A DNA stretch of 40,049 nucleotides from Planctomycetota bacterium (lineage in GTDB: Bacteria; Planctomycetota; JACQVV01; JASMLP01): contig JASMLP010000018.1 of the NCBI GenBank assembly GCA_030748635.1, positions 1 to 40,049 on the forward strand, written 5' to 3'. Below are positions 15,899 through 25,215 of this stretch, one piece after another. The notes under the pieces are model-generated. The model made no database searches, was not told the origin of the DNA, and saw only the letters and a list, made by a program, of their open reading frames with translations. Within the stretch, counting starts at the first letter, position 1. Each line of letters begins with the position of its first letter. Position numbers and translations under genes: made by a program.

Positions 15899-16942
15899 TT
15901 CGCCGATGAGGTGGGAGGTAGTCACTCCGTGTCCTCCCAATCCAGCCGACCAGTAGAAGCCTGGAAGCTTGGGATCTGGCCCGATGAGGGGTTGGCGGTC
16001 TGGGGTAAAGGTTCGCAGGCAAGCCCAGGATCGGTCGACTGATAGCTCGCGGGCGAGAGGAAGATGTTGAGTCAGTGTATTCGCAAGGTGGAAGGCGGCT
16101 TGGGGCGCGACGCGAGGTGGGCAGGGGAGGTGTGGATCTTCATCACAAAAGGAAGCAATCCATCCCCCGGTGTCGGGCCGGAGATAAAAGGATCGCCCTA
16201 GATCCCACACCCAGGGCAAATGATCCGATTGCGATGGGCCTGGAGTCAATCGAAAGAGATGTCGTCGAAAGGGCTGAATATTCATAGGGAAGGCATCCGA
16301 TAGAGAAGCCACCTGGCCGGCCCAAGCGCCGGCAGCATTGATGACTTTCCGGGTCTCAACTGTTTGGCGGGGTGTGTGGATCTTGTGGACTCCCTTTCGG
16401 TTGGATCGGATCTTGAGGACAGGTGTCGAGGTAAAGAGGCGGCAGCCGGAGGAGCGGGCTCCACGCAGGAAAAAGTGGAGGAGGCCTTGTAGGTCGAGAA
16501 TTCCGTCCCTGGGAACATGGAGGGCGGAATCAAAATGGGATCCTTCGAGAATGGACAATTGATCCGTCGATTCGTACGGGGTTAACCATCGGCAAGGACT
16601 GTCCTTCGCTTCTTGTTGTTTGACAATTTGATCGAATTGTCGGCGGAGGTTTGTGGAACACAGGAGCAAGGAGCCACAATTACGTTCTACCTGATGTGTC
16701 GATTCTGGTTGGCCGAGAATGCGGTCGGCGCCTTTGTTGCAGAGAAGTCCGAAGGGGTCGAGGCCGACGATTCTTCGCAGCATGGCTGCATTTCGCCCAG
16801 AGGCTTGTGCCCCCGGAATGGATTCACGCTCTAAGATCAGGATGTCGTGGATGCCCATGCGAGTCAGGTGATAGGCGGTGGAGGACCCGGCAAAACCGGC
16901 TCCAATGATGACGACCTCGGCGGACTCGGGAAGATCAGGCAT
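15824..16942 (-). CDS. FAD-dependent amino acid oxidase-like oxidoreductase
   Basis: A 372-residue protein of the DAO family (glycine / D-amino acid oxidases, sarcosine oxidase). The N-terminal dinucleotide motif is VVIIGAGFAGSSTAYHL, followed by ASGRNAAMLRR, typical of the FAD-contacting region, then INAAGAWAG in the middle and TPDRQPLIGP...GLGGHGVTTSH near the C-terminus. The substrate cannot be read from the sequence. It overlaps the upstream radical SAM gene by eight bases, so the two are probably co-transcribed. Confidence 0.8.
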   Translation of the reverse strand: MPDLPESAEVVIIGAGFAGSSTAYHLTRMGIHDILILERESIPGAQASGRNAAMLRRIVGLDPFGLLCNKGADRILGQPESTHQVERNCGSLLLCSTNLRRQFDQIVKQQEAKDSPCRWLTPYESTDQLSILEGSHFDSALHVPRDGILDLQGLLHFFLRGARSSGCRLFTSTPVLKIRSNRKGVHKIHTPRQTVETRKVINAAGAWAGQVASLSDAFPMNIQPFRRHLFRLTPGPSQSDHLPWVWDLGRSFYLRPDTGGWIASFCDEDPHLPCPPRVAPQAAFHLANTLTQHLPLARELSVDRSWACLRTFTPDRQPLIGPDPKLPGFYWSAGLGGHGVTTSHLIGELTARTIMGQPLEKPFDQFTPSRYR

Positions 16943-18170
16943 AGTAATGAAAATCTTCTACTCGGTATCGGTGTACTCGGGCTTGAGTAGCCCGTTTGAG
17001 GGTCGATTCGAAACGTGTCATTTCTTCCGAAGTATTTTCCCGGGAGAGTGTGGGAAAAGGGTACGGTTTCTCGCGAATTTCGAGAGGGGAGAGATAGATG
17101 ATGTCATCTCGTGATAAGGGGAGTTGTTCGATCTTTCTGATGCTGGTTTGCCGATGAGTTTTTGCTAGAGCCTGGTCGCCGATACCCACCAGGAAGATCA
17201 ATCGCAGTCGAATTTTCGCGTTAAGTGCTCGATTTATCGCCACCTCCACTTGCTCCATCTCTCGCCCTTTGCCTAGTAGTGAAAGCAATTGAGGGTGAAA
17301 GGTTTCGATCCCGATCGCTAGTGTGGAGAGTCCGAGTCGGTACATCTCTCGATAATCTCGATCCTCTCTTGGTGGAGAGTTTCTTGGATCGAAAAATGCG
17401 GCCATGTCATTCCACGATTGTGGAGGGTACATGATCTCGTCTTGAAACGTGGACCGGAGTATCCGGAGGTGTTCAGTGAGTTCTCTTTGTGTACACCCTA
17501 GGGCGTTAGCTTGTCCGAGAAAAATGCCCTTTCGTAATCGAGTCCCTTTCCCGAAGAAGGCGAGAACTTCGCGAAGGTGCGCGGAGAATTGATCCCGGTT
17601 ACGCACCCTGTAGGGATCGGTTTTGTAGAGCGTGCAAAACTTGCATCGATTCCATGGGCACCCGATGGACGGTTGGAGTACCAGGTTTCGGTATCGATCT
17701 GGTGGTAAGACTCCGATTGGGTGGTAAGTCGATTTGAATTGAGGGCCTTCCTGGTTGAACCCGGATGAATTCCACTGCTGGGCGCGCTCTAAAAGGTTCA
17801 AAATGGGTTCTGGCGCTGAAGTTTCAGGTACAAGAACGATGCATTTCGAATCGATTCTATGAATGGCGATTTCGATCCATTCCTGTACCCGGCAGAGAAT
17901 GGATCGATACAATTCGCGGGGGAGAACTGTGGTCGTTAGGGATGGGTTTGTGTTTCGGCCCGAGATCACCAGGTAATTGTCAACCGTTCGCCGAAAAACG
18001 TATTTTGGCAGGCCGAGGGATCTCCATCGCCCTTCCAGATCGATCAGAAGGTAGAGTCCTTCGCTGGATTGAATGCGAAGGGAGTTTCCTGTCAAACGGA
18101 TCTGGGTTTCTGGCGGCCAGATGGGGAAAGGGGTCTGGATTGTTCGGGAAATGTGCTGAGCGATGGTCAC
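16935..18170 (-). CDS. Radical SAM protein
   Basis: A 411-residue protein with a cluster motif CPWNRCKFC (Cx4Cx2C), the spacing found in radical SAM proteins of the 'GCxxNxCxFC' type. About 170 residues precede the motif and show no recognised domain. Downstream stretches such as LGLSTLAIGIETFHPQ and LLSLLGKGREMEQV fit the radical SAM barrel. GTG start at 18170 with GGGAG seven bases upstream. Its partner downstream is a flavin oxidoreductase, which hints at a small modification or amino acid pathway. Substrate unknown. Confidence 0.75.
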   Translation of the reverse strand: MTIAQHISRTIQTPFPIWPPETQIRLTGNSLRIQSSEGLYLLIDLEGRWRSLGLPKYVFRRTVDNYLVISGRNTNPSLTTTVLPRELYRSILCRVQEWIEIAIHRIDSKCIVLVPETSAPEPILNLLERAQQWNSSGFNQEGPQFKSTYHPIGVLPPDRYRNLVLQPSIGCPWNRCKFCTLYKTDPYRVRNRDQFSAHLREVLAFFGKGTRLRKGIFLGQANALGCTQRELTEHLRILRSTFQDEIMYPPQSWNDMAAFFDPRNSPPREDRDYREMYRLGLSTLAIGIETFHPQLLSLLGKGREMEQVEVAINRALNAKIRLRLIFLVGIGDQALAKTHRQTSIRKIEQLPLSRDDIIYLSPLEIREKPYPFPTLSRENTSEEMTRFESTLKRATQARVHRYRVEDFHYYA

Positions 18171-18311
18171 ATAAAACTCCCGATGGGGAATTGGGCCCCT
18201 GGGTTTGTCGAAAAATAGGTATTCGAGGGAGTGACCTGCATGCGACTGGAAGCGAATAAAATCAGCTACATCGACATGGGGCTGGAAAGATCCGAGGAAA
18301 AGAGATTTGTT

Positions 18312-19709
18312 TTAGAGGATTTCCTTCGGTTCTTGATTGTGCTTTTTTTTGCGTTTGTGCAGTCGATACTTGATCTGGTCTCTGGTCATTCCCAGTAATT
18401 GGGCTGCTCGGGTCTGGTTTCCCTGAGTTCTTTCTAAGGCTTGGTGGACCAAACTGTTTTCCAGGCAGGCGATGTCGATGCCTTGGGCGGGAAGTGGGTA
18501 GATACTCTCCAGGTTGCTGGAGGTGGGAGAGGGCCCGCGGATCTCGATCGGGAAGTCATTGGCTTGCAGTTTTGGGTGTGAGCCCAGGATAAAGGCCCGT
18601 TCGATCACGTTTTTGAGTTCTCTAACATTGCCGGGCCAGTGGTAGTTGCAAAGGAGTGTCAAGGCCTCCTTGGTGACTCCGTCAACATGTCTTTTCAGTT
18701 CATGGTTGAAGCGGTCAATAAAGCTCAGAGTAAGCTGGCGAATGTCCTCGCTTCGTTCGCGAAGTGGGGGGATATTGAGAGGAACGACATTGAGTCGATA
18801 ATAGAGGTCTTGCCGAAACGTTTCTTTTCGAACCATCTCTTCGAGATTCCGGTGAGTGGCTGCGATGATCTGGACATCAACCTGGATATCCTGGGCACCC
18901 CCAACTCTCTTGAAGCGTTTTTCCTCGAGAAATCGGAGAAGTTTGGCCTGGAGGATCGGAGGCATTTCTCCGATTTCATCCAGCAAAACCGTTCCTCCGT
19001 TCGCCGTTTCTAAGAGTCCCTTCTTCTGGCCCTTGGCATCGGTGAAGGCTCCCTTCTCGTACCCGAAAAGTTCGCTTTCGAGAAGACTTGAAGCGAGAGC
19101 AGAGCATGTGATGTTCATGAAGGGAGCGTCCGCTCGACTTCCTGCGTAGTGAATGGCCTTGGCAAAAAGGTCTTTACCAGTTCCACTTTCTCCCTGTATC
19201 AGAATTGTGTTGGCGCCGTGTTGGACGATCTTTTCCACCTGTTCGAACAGAGCAAACATTTTTTCGTCCTGTCCGACGATTCGGTCGAAGCCGAACATTT
19301 CACGCTGATTTTTTCGAAATAACCGAACTTCTCGACGAAGTTGAGTGGTTTCGAGAGCGTGATCGATGTTGACCAGCATCTCTTCTATGTTGAAGGGTTT
19401 GTTGAGGTAAGTGTAAGCCCCACATTTCATCGCCATGACAGCGTCTTCAATGGTGGAGTAGGCAGTCATGAAGATTACCGGAATGTCGTTGCCTTCGTTT
19501 CTCAGGGTTTTCAGTATTTGCATTCCTGTGGTGTCTGGAAGGCGATGGTCTAACAGGAGAAGGTCAAAGTCGTCCTGGGAGAGGCGTGATAGGCCTTCTT
19601 CTCCCGTGGAAACAGCTTGGACTTGATACGACTCACGTGCCAGTCGATCTTCGAGCCAATCTTGGATCAGGCAATCGTCTTCGAGAATCATTATTTTTTC
19701 GTGACTCAT
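18312..19709 (-). CDS. NtrC-family sigma-54 response regulator
   Basis: A 465-residue transcription activator. REC domain residues 1-120 with phospho-acceptor Asp54 (LLLDHRLPD); AAA+ domain with Walker A GESGTGKD (173-180), GAFTDA (220-225, a variant of the sigma-54 contact loop GAFTGA) and Walker B VLLDEIG; C-terminal Fis-type helix-turn-helix (NQTRAAQLLGMTRDQIKYRL). It overlaps the kinase gene by four bases. It is the only sigma-54 activator in the window, so it is the likely partner of the three sigma-54 promoters upstream of nor, nos and cox. Confidence 0.9.
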   Translation of the reverse strand: MSHEKIMILEDDCLIQDWLEDRLARESYQVQAVSTGEEGLSRLSQDDFDLLLLDHRLPDTTGMQILKTLRNEGNDIPVIFMTAYSTIEDAVMAMKCGAYTYLNKPFNIEEMLVNIDHALETTQLRREVRLFRKNQREMFGFDRIVGQDEKMFALFEQVEKIVQHGANTILIQGESGTGKDLFAKAIHYAGSRADAPFMNITCSALASSLLESELFGYEKGAFTDAKGQKKGLLETANGGTVLLDEIGEMPPILQAKLLRFLEEKRFKRVGGAQDIQVDVQIIAATHRNLEEMVRKETFRQDLYYRLNVVPLNIPPLRERSEDIRQLTLSFIDRFNHELKRHVDGVTKEALTLLCNYHWPGNVRELKNVIERAFILGSHPKLQANDFPIEIRGPSPTSSNLESIYPLPAQGIDIACLENSLVHQALERTQGNQTRAAQLLGMTRDQIKYRLHKRKKKHNQEPKEIL

Positions 19710-21304
19710 CTGGGAACCCTTTGTTTCTGGAAAGGCGTATCTGTTTTCAAAAAGGGCAGTCGGATCTGAACTCGTGTTCCATTGTCTGGTCGGTTTGAGA
19801 AGAAAAGTTGTGCGCTGTGGGCTTCAAGGATCCTTTGTACGATGGGAAGCCCCAATCCGGTCCCACGAGGTTTGGTGGTAAAAAAGGGAACGAATATCTT
19901 TTCTTGAATGTCCTGGGGAATGCCACGACCTTCATCCTCGATCTGAAAGACACAAGTAGGGTTGTCTGTATGCCCCGACTCGATGAATCCAGAGATCTGA
20001 ACTTGTCCATCATCTGGAGTCGACTCGAGGGCGTTGTGCAGGAGGTTGATCAAAACCTGACGCATACGTATCGGGTCGACAAGAATGGTGGGGCAGGACT
20101 CGAGAGGGCCGATATCCGTTACGATCTTTTTGGAATGGGACTCACTTTCGAGATCGGCCAAGGCGGAGAGTACTAGGGAAAGTGGAGAAACTCGGCTCGG
20201 ATCTATCCGTATTTCAGATGAATACTGCAGGAGATCGTCGACCAGTTGGCCGATCTGCGCAACTCCCTGCCGTGCTCGATCTCTTTCTCGATGAAAAGAA
20301 TTTACTTTTGAATTGATTGGGGGCTCTGAATCCAGTCCAGCTGAGATTACCTGTAGAGGGGTTCGGATCTCATGAGCGATTCCCGCCACCATGGTGCCGA
20401 TGGCTGCTAACCGCTTGCGATCTTCCGCTTTTTGTTGGTAGGTGAGCATCTGGTCGCGCAGGCGACTGGTTTCGTCGAGATCACGTACAAACGCGTGGCA
20501 GATTGTGTCTTCATCCGGAAAGAGTTCACAGTTGGCGATGGCTGCCAGACGAATTTCGGCATCGAAGGATTTTCCGGTATGGGTCAGGAAGGAGCACTCT
20601 GAAAGGGTGAGGTGATCTGCATTTGCCTCGCCACAGGCTTGTCGGATGTGTTTCAGTACCGAGGGCCGGAAACTGGGCGCGATGAGGTCGGAAAAAAGGT
20701 TGGGAGAGTTCGGGGTGTCGTGGAGCTCGAGTCGATTTCTTGCCGTCTGGTTCATGTGCAGAAGATTCCCATCCCGGCCGACAGAAAAAATCATATAAGG
20801 AGAACTTTCTATCACATTGCGATATCGACTTTCGGAACTACGCAATCGGTCGAGTTGATATTCGAGCTTGTTGTGAAGGTCTCGGTTGGATCGAGTTAAC
20901 AGCCACTGTTCGAACGCCTTTTTTACCGTGAGGATGAGTTCGCCGGAGTGAGTGTCCTTGAGAACGAAGCCGAATATGCCGTTTTGGGTGGCCTGGATCG
21001 CGGACTCGAGGGTTGCGTAACCGGTTAGAATCACAGGGATCGTGTCAGGAGATCGCGCGACAATTTCTGAGGCCAGTTCGAATCCATTGCCGGGAAGGGC
21101 GAGGTCGATGAGGGCAACGGCATGCAAATCTGGGCGAAGAAGCTCGAGGGATTCGGTAAATGTATGTGCGAGATCGACGTGAAAATCGTGCAAAGCCAGA
21201 AGCTCTGCGATGTTCTTCGCATACGATATGCTGTCGTCCGCGATTAAGATTGAGGGCTTTCGGGGCTGGGCTACGGCTAAATAATGATCCGTTAATTCAC
21301 TCAT
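19706..21304 (-). CDS. REC-PAS hybrid histidine kinase
   Basis: A 532-residue cytoplasmic protein: receiver domain (residues ~18-130, Asp67 in LIDLALPG), PAS domain (~160-280), HisKA with His311 in AHEIRTPLQ, and a HATPase domain ending with DEGRGIP, FFTTKPRGTGLGLPI. No membrane helix. The N-terminal receiver can take phosphate from another kinase, so it probably sits between the globin-coupled kinase upstream and the NtrC-type regulator downstream. Overlaps both neighbours. Confidence 0.9.
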   Translation of the reverse strand: MSELTDHYLAVAQPRKPSILIADDSISYAKNIAELLALHDFHVDLAHTFTESLELLRPDLHAVALIDLALPGNGFELASEIVARSPDTIPVILTGYATLESAIQATQNGIFGFVLKDTHSGELILTVKKAFEQWLLTRSNRDLHNKLEYQLDRLRSSESRYRNVIESSPYMIFSVGRDGNLLHMNQTARNRLELHDTPNSPNLFSDLIAPSFRPSVLKHIRQACGEANADHLTLSECSFLTHTGKSFDAEIRLAAIANCELFPDEDTICHAFVRDLDETSRLRDQMLTYQQKAEDRKRLAAIGTMVAGIAHEIRTPLQVISAGLDSEPPINSKVNSFHRERDRARQGVAQIGQLVDDLLQYSSEIRIDPSRVSPLSLVLSALADLESESHSKKIVTDIGPLESCPTILVDPIRMRQVLINLLHNALESTPDDGQVQISGFIESGHTDNPTCVFQIEDEGRGIPQDIQEKIFVPFFTTKPRGTGLGLPIVQRILEAHSAQLFFSNRPDNGTRVQIRLPFLKTDTPFQKQRVPR

Positions 21305-22523
21305 TGTGAATCTGCGCAGGAAGATAAATCGTGAATTGTGATCCGTGGCCGACCTGGCTCTTGGCTTCTATGCGGCCGCCGTGTTGACGAACAACCTGTT
21401 GGGTCATGGTCAACCCCAAGCCGATTCCATTTGGGGTTTGGCTATACATCGGTTCGAAAATCTTGCGGATATTTTCCTCTGCAATTCCACATCCGTTATC
21501 AGAAACAGTGATCTCAACCTCTGCGCCTTTTGGGATGAGTCGAACGGAAACGGTTCCTTTTTCATCGCCAAGGGAATTGACCGCGTTGTCTATCAAGCAA
21601 TGAATGGCGCGTCCGAACGTCTGGCGATCTAAAGGGATGAATCTTGGGTGATCGGGAAGGTCTATGGACAGGGTGACCTGAGGAGGTTGGTCGGATGATT
21701 GGATGACAGAATCGAAGAAATCTTTTAGCTCTACTTCCTGTATTCGGCATTTGCTGATTTTGGAAAAATCTAAAAGTTCGTTGCAGATTTTTCCCGCTTT
21801 CAGGGCGCCTCGATTGATTTTGTCCAGATGATGATGGGCTCGGCTTTGGTCTGCGATTTTTTCTGTTTCTTTGATGATGGAAAGCGAAGACTGAATCGTA
21901 TGCAATGGTTCCTTGATCTCATGGTACAAGGAGACGCCAAGTTCTCCGATTGTGGCCATACGTTCGTTCTCGGACTCGCGCTTGACAAAATCCTCCCGAT
22001 AGGTTTCGAGAATGATCGCGAGTTCGAGATCGAGAAGGGCGTGGAGACTGCGGAGAGAATCCCGCAGAAGAGAGGGTTGATTGCGAAGCTGATCCTGAAT
22101 AACTCTGGACAGATCTTCTCGGATTACCGCCATGGATGTAAAGGTGAGATGTTGAGGTAATCCGACGGCAACATGTCGTCGGCCGATCGACGCTCTCAGT
22201 TCAAAATATTCGTCGTTGTGAGGGCCGGCGAAAAGTTGTCGTACCCAGATCAGAAGTGTCTTCTTTAGACGATCGATCTGTTCTGGGCTATCGAGAACGG
22301 AATAAGCTTCTTCGTCCGATACGATCTTTTTATAGAAATGGTCGATAATTGGCAGTAGCGTTTCGTCGGGTAATTGGGTGAAAGGACGAAGCCGGTCGGA
22401 ATCTTCTTCGGAGAATCCGACATATGTTTTCATGCGATCGAATAGCGACTGACTACTCATGAATGTTCGTGTGGATTTGGAGTTGAGATCGTTAGGGTGT
22501 TGGACGGTAATAAGTTTTGGCAT
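21297..22523 (-). CDS. Globin-coupled sensor histidine kinase
   Basis: A 408-residue soluble kinase. About residues 30-180 form a protoglobin/globin-coupled sensor domain: YVGFSEEDSDRL at the start and the proximal-heme-ligand segment SIGRRHVAVGLPQ (His117). Heme in this family binds O2, NO or CO. The kinase part has His201 in YHEIKEPLHTI and a HATPase domain with NAVNSLGDEKG, DNGCGIAEENI and GIGLGLTMTQQ. First gene of the signalling operon. The start at 22523 lacks a clear ribosome binding site; Met22 or Met31 are possible alternatives. Confidence 0.85.
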   Translation of the reverse strand: MPKLITVQHPNDLNSKSTRTFMSSQSLFDRMKTYVGFSEEDSDRLRPFTQLPDETLLPIIDHFYKKIVSDEEAYSVLDSPEQIDRLKKTLLIWVRQLFAGPHNDEYFELRASIGRRHVAVGLPQHLTFTSMAVIREDLSRVIQDQLRNQPSLLRDSLRSLHALLDLELAIILETYREDFVKRESENERMATIGELGVSLYHEIKEPLHTIQSSLSIIKETEKIADQSRAHHHLDKINRGALKAGKICNELLDFSKISKCRIQEVELKDFFDSVIQSSDQPPQVTLSIDLPDHPRFIPLDRQTFGRAIHCLIDNAVNSLGDEKGTVSVRLIPKGAEVEITVSDNGCGIAEENIRKIFEPMYSQTPNGIGLGLTMTQQVVRQHGGRIEAKSQVGHGSQFTIYLPAQIHNE

Positions 22524-22606
22524 CGTATAATGTGTTGTGTCTCTTTGCGAGAGTATTGCTCGTGCTTGGATGGGGGCATGGATAAACGGTTGGAACTTGA
22601 ATCACC

Positions 22607-23140
22607 TCATGGAGTCGGTCGTTGATCGTTAGGTCTGGAGGGCTGGAGATTTCGTGATCGGTGCGAGTCAGTCAGATGTTGTGGGCGAACTGAAGTGAAT
22701 GGAATTGTTTGGAAATCGGAGTCATCGGTAGGTCGGGTCGTCCTCGTCTGAAGATTTGCGCTTTGATCTGTTCGGTTCGGATTTCTGTCCCTGGATAGAG
22801 AGGGACAGCCGAAATATGACCGAAAGGTCTTTCTGAGTCGGATTGGGGGTGGGGTCCGACCGCATCGATGGAATTGGCATATCCAGTCCAGGGATTTTGC
22901 TCTGATATACCCAGGTAAATAACGAGAAGTCAGCGGGCGTCTCGTTCGGCCCATTTGGTCGACTTGTCCCGGAAAAATACATTCGTCGGGAACTTCTCCC
23001 GGTTTGTCGTAATGGACATCGAGTGTTTTGCCCGCCAAGTTGTCGTAGGTAGGTATAGCATTTCCGGAGAGGCGAAATTCCCGAATTTCGCATGCGACTT
23101 CTCCGTAATGGAACGGATCGCTCATGTACATCTCATTCAT
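22607..23140 (-). CDS. Doubtful hypothetical protein
   Basis: A 177-codon open frame in the gap between the signalling operon and the cox operon. The first ~85 residues (SDPFHYGEVACEIREFRLSG and onward) have protein-like composition. The remainder is rich in Arg, Pro and Thr and looks non-coding. I see no ribosome binding site and no family. It may be a degraded gene. Confidence 0.25.
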   Translation of the reverse strand: MNEMYMSDPFHYGEVACEIREFRLSGNAIPTYDNLAGKTLDVHYDKPGEVPDECIFPGQVDQMGRTRRPLTSRYLPGYIRAKSLDWICQFHRCGRTPPPIRLRKTFRSYFGCPSLSRDRNPNRTDQSANLQTRTTRPTDDSDFQTIPFTSVRPQHLTDSHRSRNLQPSRPNDQRPTP

Positions 23141-23280
23141 TCAATGTAATGGATTCGGTTACGTGAAGGTTTCAGTGAAGGTCCATTTCATGCCGAGGAG
23201 CAATAGTTAATGCAAAAGTTGATCCGTCAATTAACCACGAGTGAAAAGACTTCATTCGGCAAGCCTTTCGCGGCGAGGGG

Positions 23281-23314
23281 GCAAATTTCCCCAATTTGGA
23301 GCGAAATTCCCCAC
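23281..23314. promoter_or_regulatory. Enhancer-like motifs upstream of cox operon
   Basis: AATTTCCCCAATTTGG (from 23284) and GAAATTCCCCACC (from 23303) are related direct copies; a third, inverted half-site (GATTGGGGGAATT) lies at 23387-23399 beside the promoter. The core matches AATTCCCCAATATTTGG in the nos upstream palindrome. The spacing of about 90-115 bases to the -24 element suits an NtrC-type activator site. Confidence 0.45.
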
Positions 23315-23398
23315 CCAGGACGGGTCTGAACATTGCGCGAAGGGTGAGATTCTCCTCGTTTGTGGTGCAAAAATGGGGATTGCGATGATTGGGGGAAT

Positions 23399-23415
23399 TG
23401 GCATTGAAATTGCAA
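23399..23415 (+). promoter_or_regulatory. Sigma-54 promoter of the cox operon
   Basis: TTGGCATTGAAATTGCAA, with GG (23400-23401) and GC (23412-23413) ten bases apart. Inferred start site near 23425, about 75 bases before the first gene. Same TGGCAT -24 box as the nor and nos promoters. Confidence 0.65.
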
Positions 23416-23500
23416 ATCCCCTGAATCACTGCCCCTAAATGGATCTTCGAGAAGGCTCGAAGGTAATTTGGGGTGAATTATTTACGTAAGGCTTAAACCG

Positions 23501-24298
23501 ATGATGAAAATTTGGTCTGACGCTTGGGTTCAAATCGTATCTGGGGTGTTTGTAGCACTACTTCTTCTGGGTTGTTCGGGAGGAGAAGAGGGTGATTCAG
23601 GGAAGGAGCCTGATCAGGAAACCACCTCCAAGCGCAAGGCGTGGGATTCCGCTTTGGGGACAGCCACGGTTTCTGGCACGGTGAGTTTTCATGGTAAGCC
23701 CGTTCCGAGTCGGCCCGTTAATCTGTCGAAAGATGCTCAGTGTGCAAAGCAGCATCCGGATGGGCTTCGGGATAACAGCTTGGTGCTTAACAGCGACAAT
23801 ACGATCCAGGAAGTGTTTGTGTGGATTGAGAAGGGACTCGAGGGGTGGAAGTTCCCGGTCCCCAAGGAGCCTGTGATCCTGAGTCAATTAGGATGTATGT
23901 ATTCTCCTCACGTTCTTGGCGTAATGGCGAAGCAACCGATCCAAATTCGCAATGATGATTCTGCTGTCCATAATGTGCACTGCCTGGCAAAACGCTCCTC
24001 GAAATTCAATATTTCTCAGCAAACAGGAGCCACTGACACCAAAACATTCAAGCGACCCGAGGTCATGGTTAATCTCATCTGTGACATCCATCCGTGGATG
24101 AGTGCTCACCTTGGTGTCCTTTCGCATCCAGCGTTCTCTGTGACCAATGATAAAGGCGCTTTTCGGATTACAAATCTGCCACCAGGAAAATACACGATCG
24201 CTGCGTGGCAAGACCGATACGGAATTCAGAAGAAAGAAATCACTGTCGGTGATGGCGAATCTTTAACGGTCGATTTTACTTATCCCTCTGCCCCGTAG
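23501..24298 (+). CDS. Cupredoxin-like lipoprotein of the cox operon
   Basis: A 265-residue lipoprotein (LLLLGC lipobox). The middle is a cupredoxin-like domain with copper ligand candidates His in SAVHNVHCLAK and the C-terminal set CDIHPWM. The last ~60 residues look like a carboxypeptidase regulatory-like beta domain (GAFRITNLPPGKYTIAAWQD). It leads the oxidase operon, twelve bases before coxB, and may be an electron donor or assembly factor for the oxidase. Confidence 0.7.
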   Translation: MMKIWSDAWVQIVSGVFVALLLLGCSGGEEGDSGKEPDQETTSKRKAWDSALGTATVSGTVSFHGKPVPSRPVNLSKDAQCAKQHPDGLRDNSLVLNSDNTIQEVFVWIEKGLEGWKFPVPKEPVILSQLGCMYSPHVLGVMAKQPIQIRNDDSAVHNVHCLAKRSSKFNISQQTGATDTKTFKRPEVMVNLICDIHPWMSAHLGVLSHPAFSVTNDKGAFRITNLPPGKYTIAAWQDRYGIQKKEITVGDGESLTVDFTYPSAP

Positions 24299-24310
24299 GA
24301 GGCTGTAAGC

Positions 24311-25144
24311 GTGACTGCACGAAGCCACTTGAGTGCTGGATTCTTAGCTCTATTTTTTGTTCTTCTCGTAATCGCCGTGGTGGGTGGGTTTGGCTTCAAG
24401 ACATGGTTGCCTCCCGTAGCTTCTGAACACGGAGCCGTTGTCGATAAGGTCATCCGGTATACGCTTCTGACTACGGGATTGGTCTTTGTCGTAGGGCATC
24501 TGATCCTCGCATTTTTCATCGTCAAATATTCCAGAGATGAGCGGGGTACAGCCAAGAGGTTGAGCCCCGGAGTAGAGGCCCGTTGGGCCTTGTCGGTCGC
24601 ATTTGGCATGTCGATCATTGCCGAGGTGGGCGTGTTGGTAATCGGTATGCCCGCATGGGCCGCCGTTTACGGCGAACCCAGTCCCGATGACGTGGTCGTA
24701 GAGGTCGTCGCCCAGCAATTCGGTTGGTTTATTCGCTATCCAGGTAAGGACGGGAAATTTGGGGCTTGCCGGCCCGAATTGATTCGTAGAGGCGATAATC
24801 CCCTGGGTCTGGATAAGAAAGATCCCGCTTCCGCCGATGACATCATTGTTGAGGACGAATTGCGTCTTCCGGTGAATAAACCGGCAAGAATCGTCCTCCG
24901 ATCACTTGATGTTTTGCACAGCTTTAGCGTGCCTGAAATGCGGGTCAAGCAAGACATCATTCCTGGATATACGGGGCGGACTCGATTCGTCCCGAATCGA
25001 GAAGGTACCTATGAAATCGCATGCGCGGAACTGTGCGGTTTGGGGCACTACAAGATGCGTGGACTTCTCCAGGTTATGGCTCCTCAGGATCTCCAGAGGT
25101 GGCTGAGCGAACAGGTTCCTGCCATCACCTACATCGTGGATTGA
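24311..25144 (+). CDS. coxB: Cytochrome c oxidase subunit II
   Basis: A 277-residue protein with three hydrophobic stretches near the N-terminus (around residues 8-28, 50-75 and 92-115) and a C-terminal periplasmic CuA domain. CuA ligands: His in SLDVLHSFSVPEMRVKQD and CAELCGLGHYKM. The aromatic electron-entry segment is QQFGWFIRYPG. No cytochrome c domain is fused. GTG start at 24311 with AGGAGG eight bases before. Confidence 0.9.
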   Translation: MTARSHLSAGFLALFFVLLVIAVVGGFGFKTWLPPVASEHGAVVDKVIRYTLLTTGLVFVVGHLILAFFIVKYSRDERGTAKRLSPGVEARWALSVAFGMSIIAEVGVLVIGMPAWAAVYGEPSPDDVVVEVVAQQFGWFIRYPGKDGKFGACRPELIRRGDNPLGLDKKDPASADDIIVEDELRLPVNKPARIVLRSLDVLHSFSVPEMRVKQDIIPGYTGRTRFVPNREGTYEIACAELCGLGHYKMRGLLQVMAPQDLQRWLSEQVPAITYIVD

Positions 25145-25215
25145 GCGAGCACTCTTGAACTTGAAGTGAAACTGAAACGAGTCCTGACGATTTAAAGAAT
25201 AAGGCGAGGAATATC

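Noticed and set aside
22955..23149. Plus-strand small open frame in the gap before the cox operon
   Set aside because: No ribosome binding site, no recognisable protein features.
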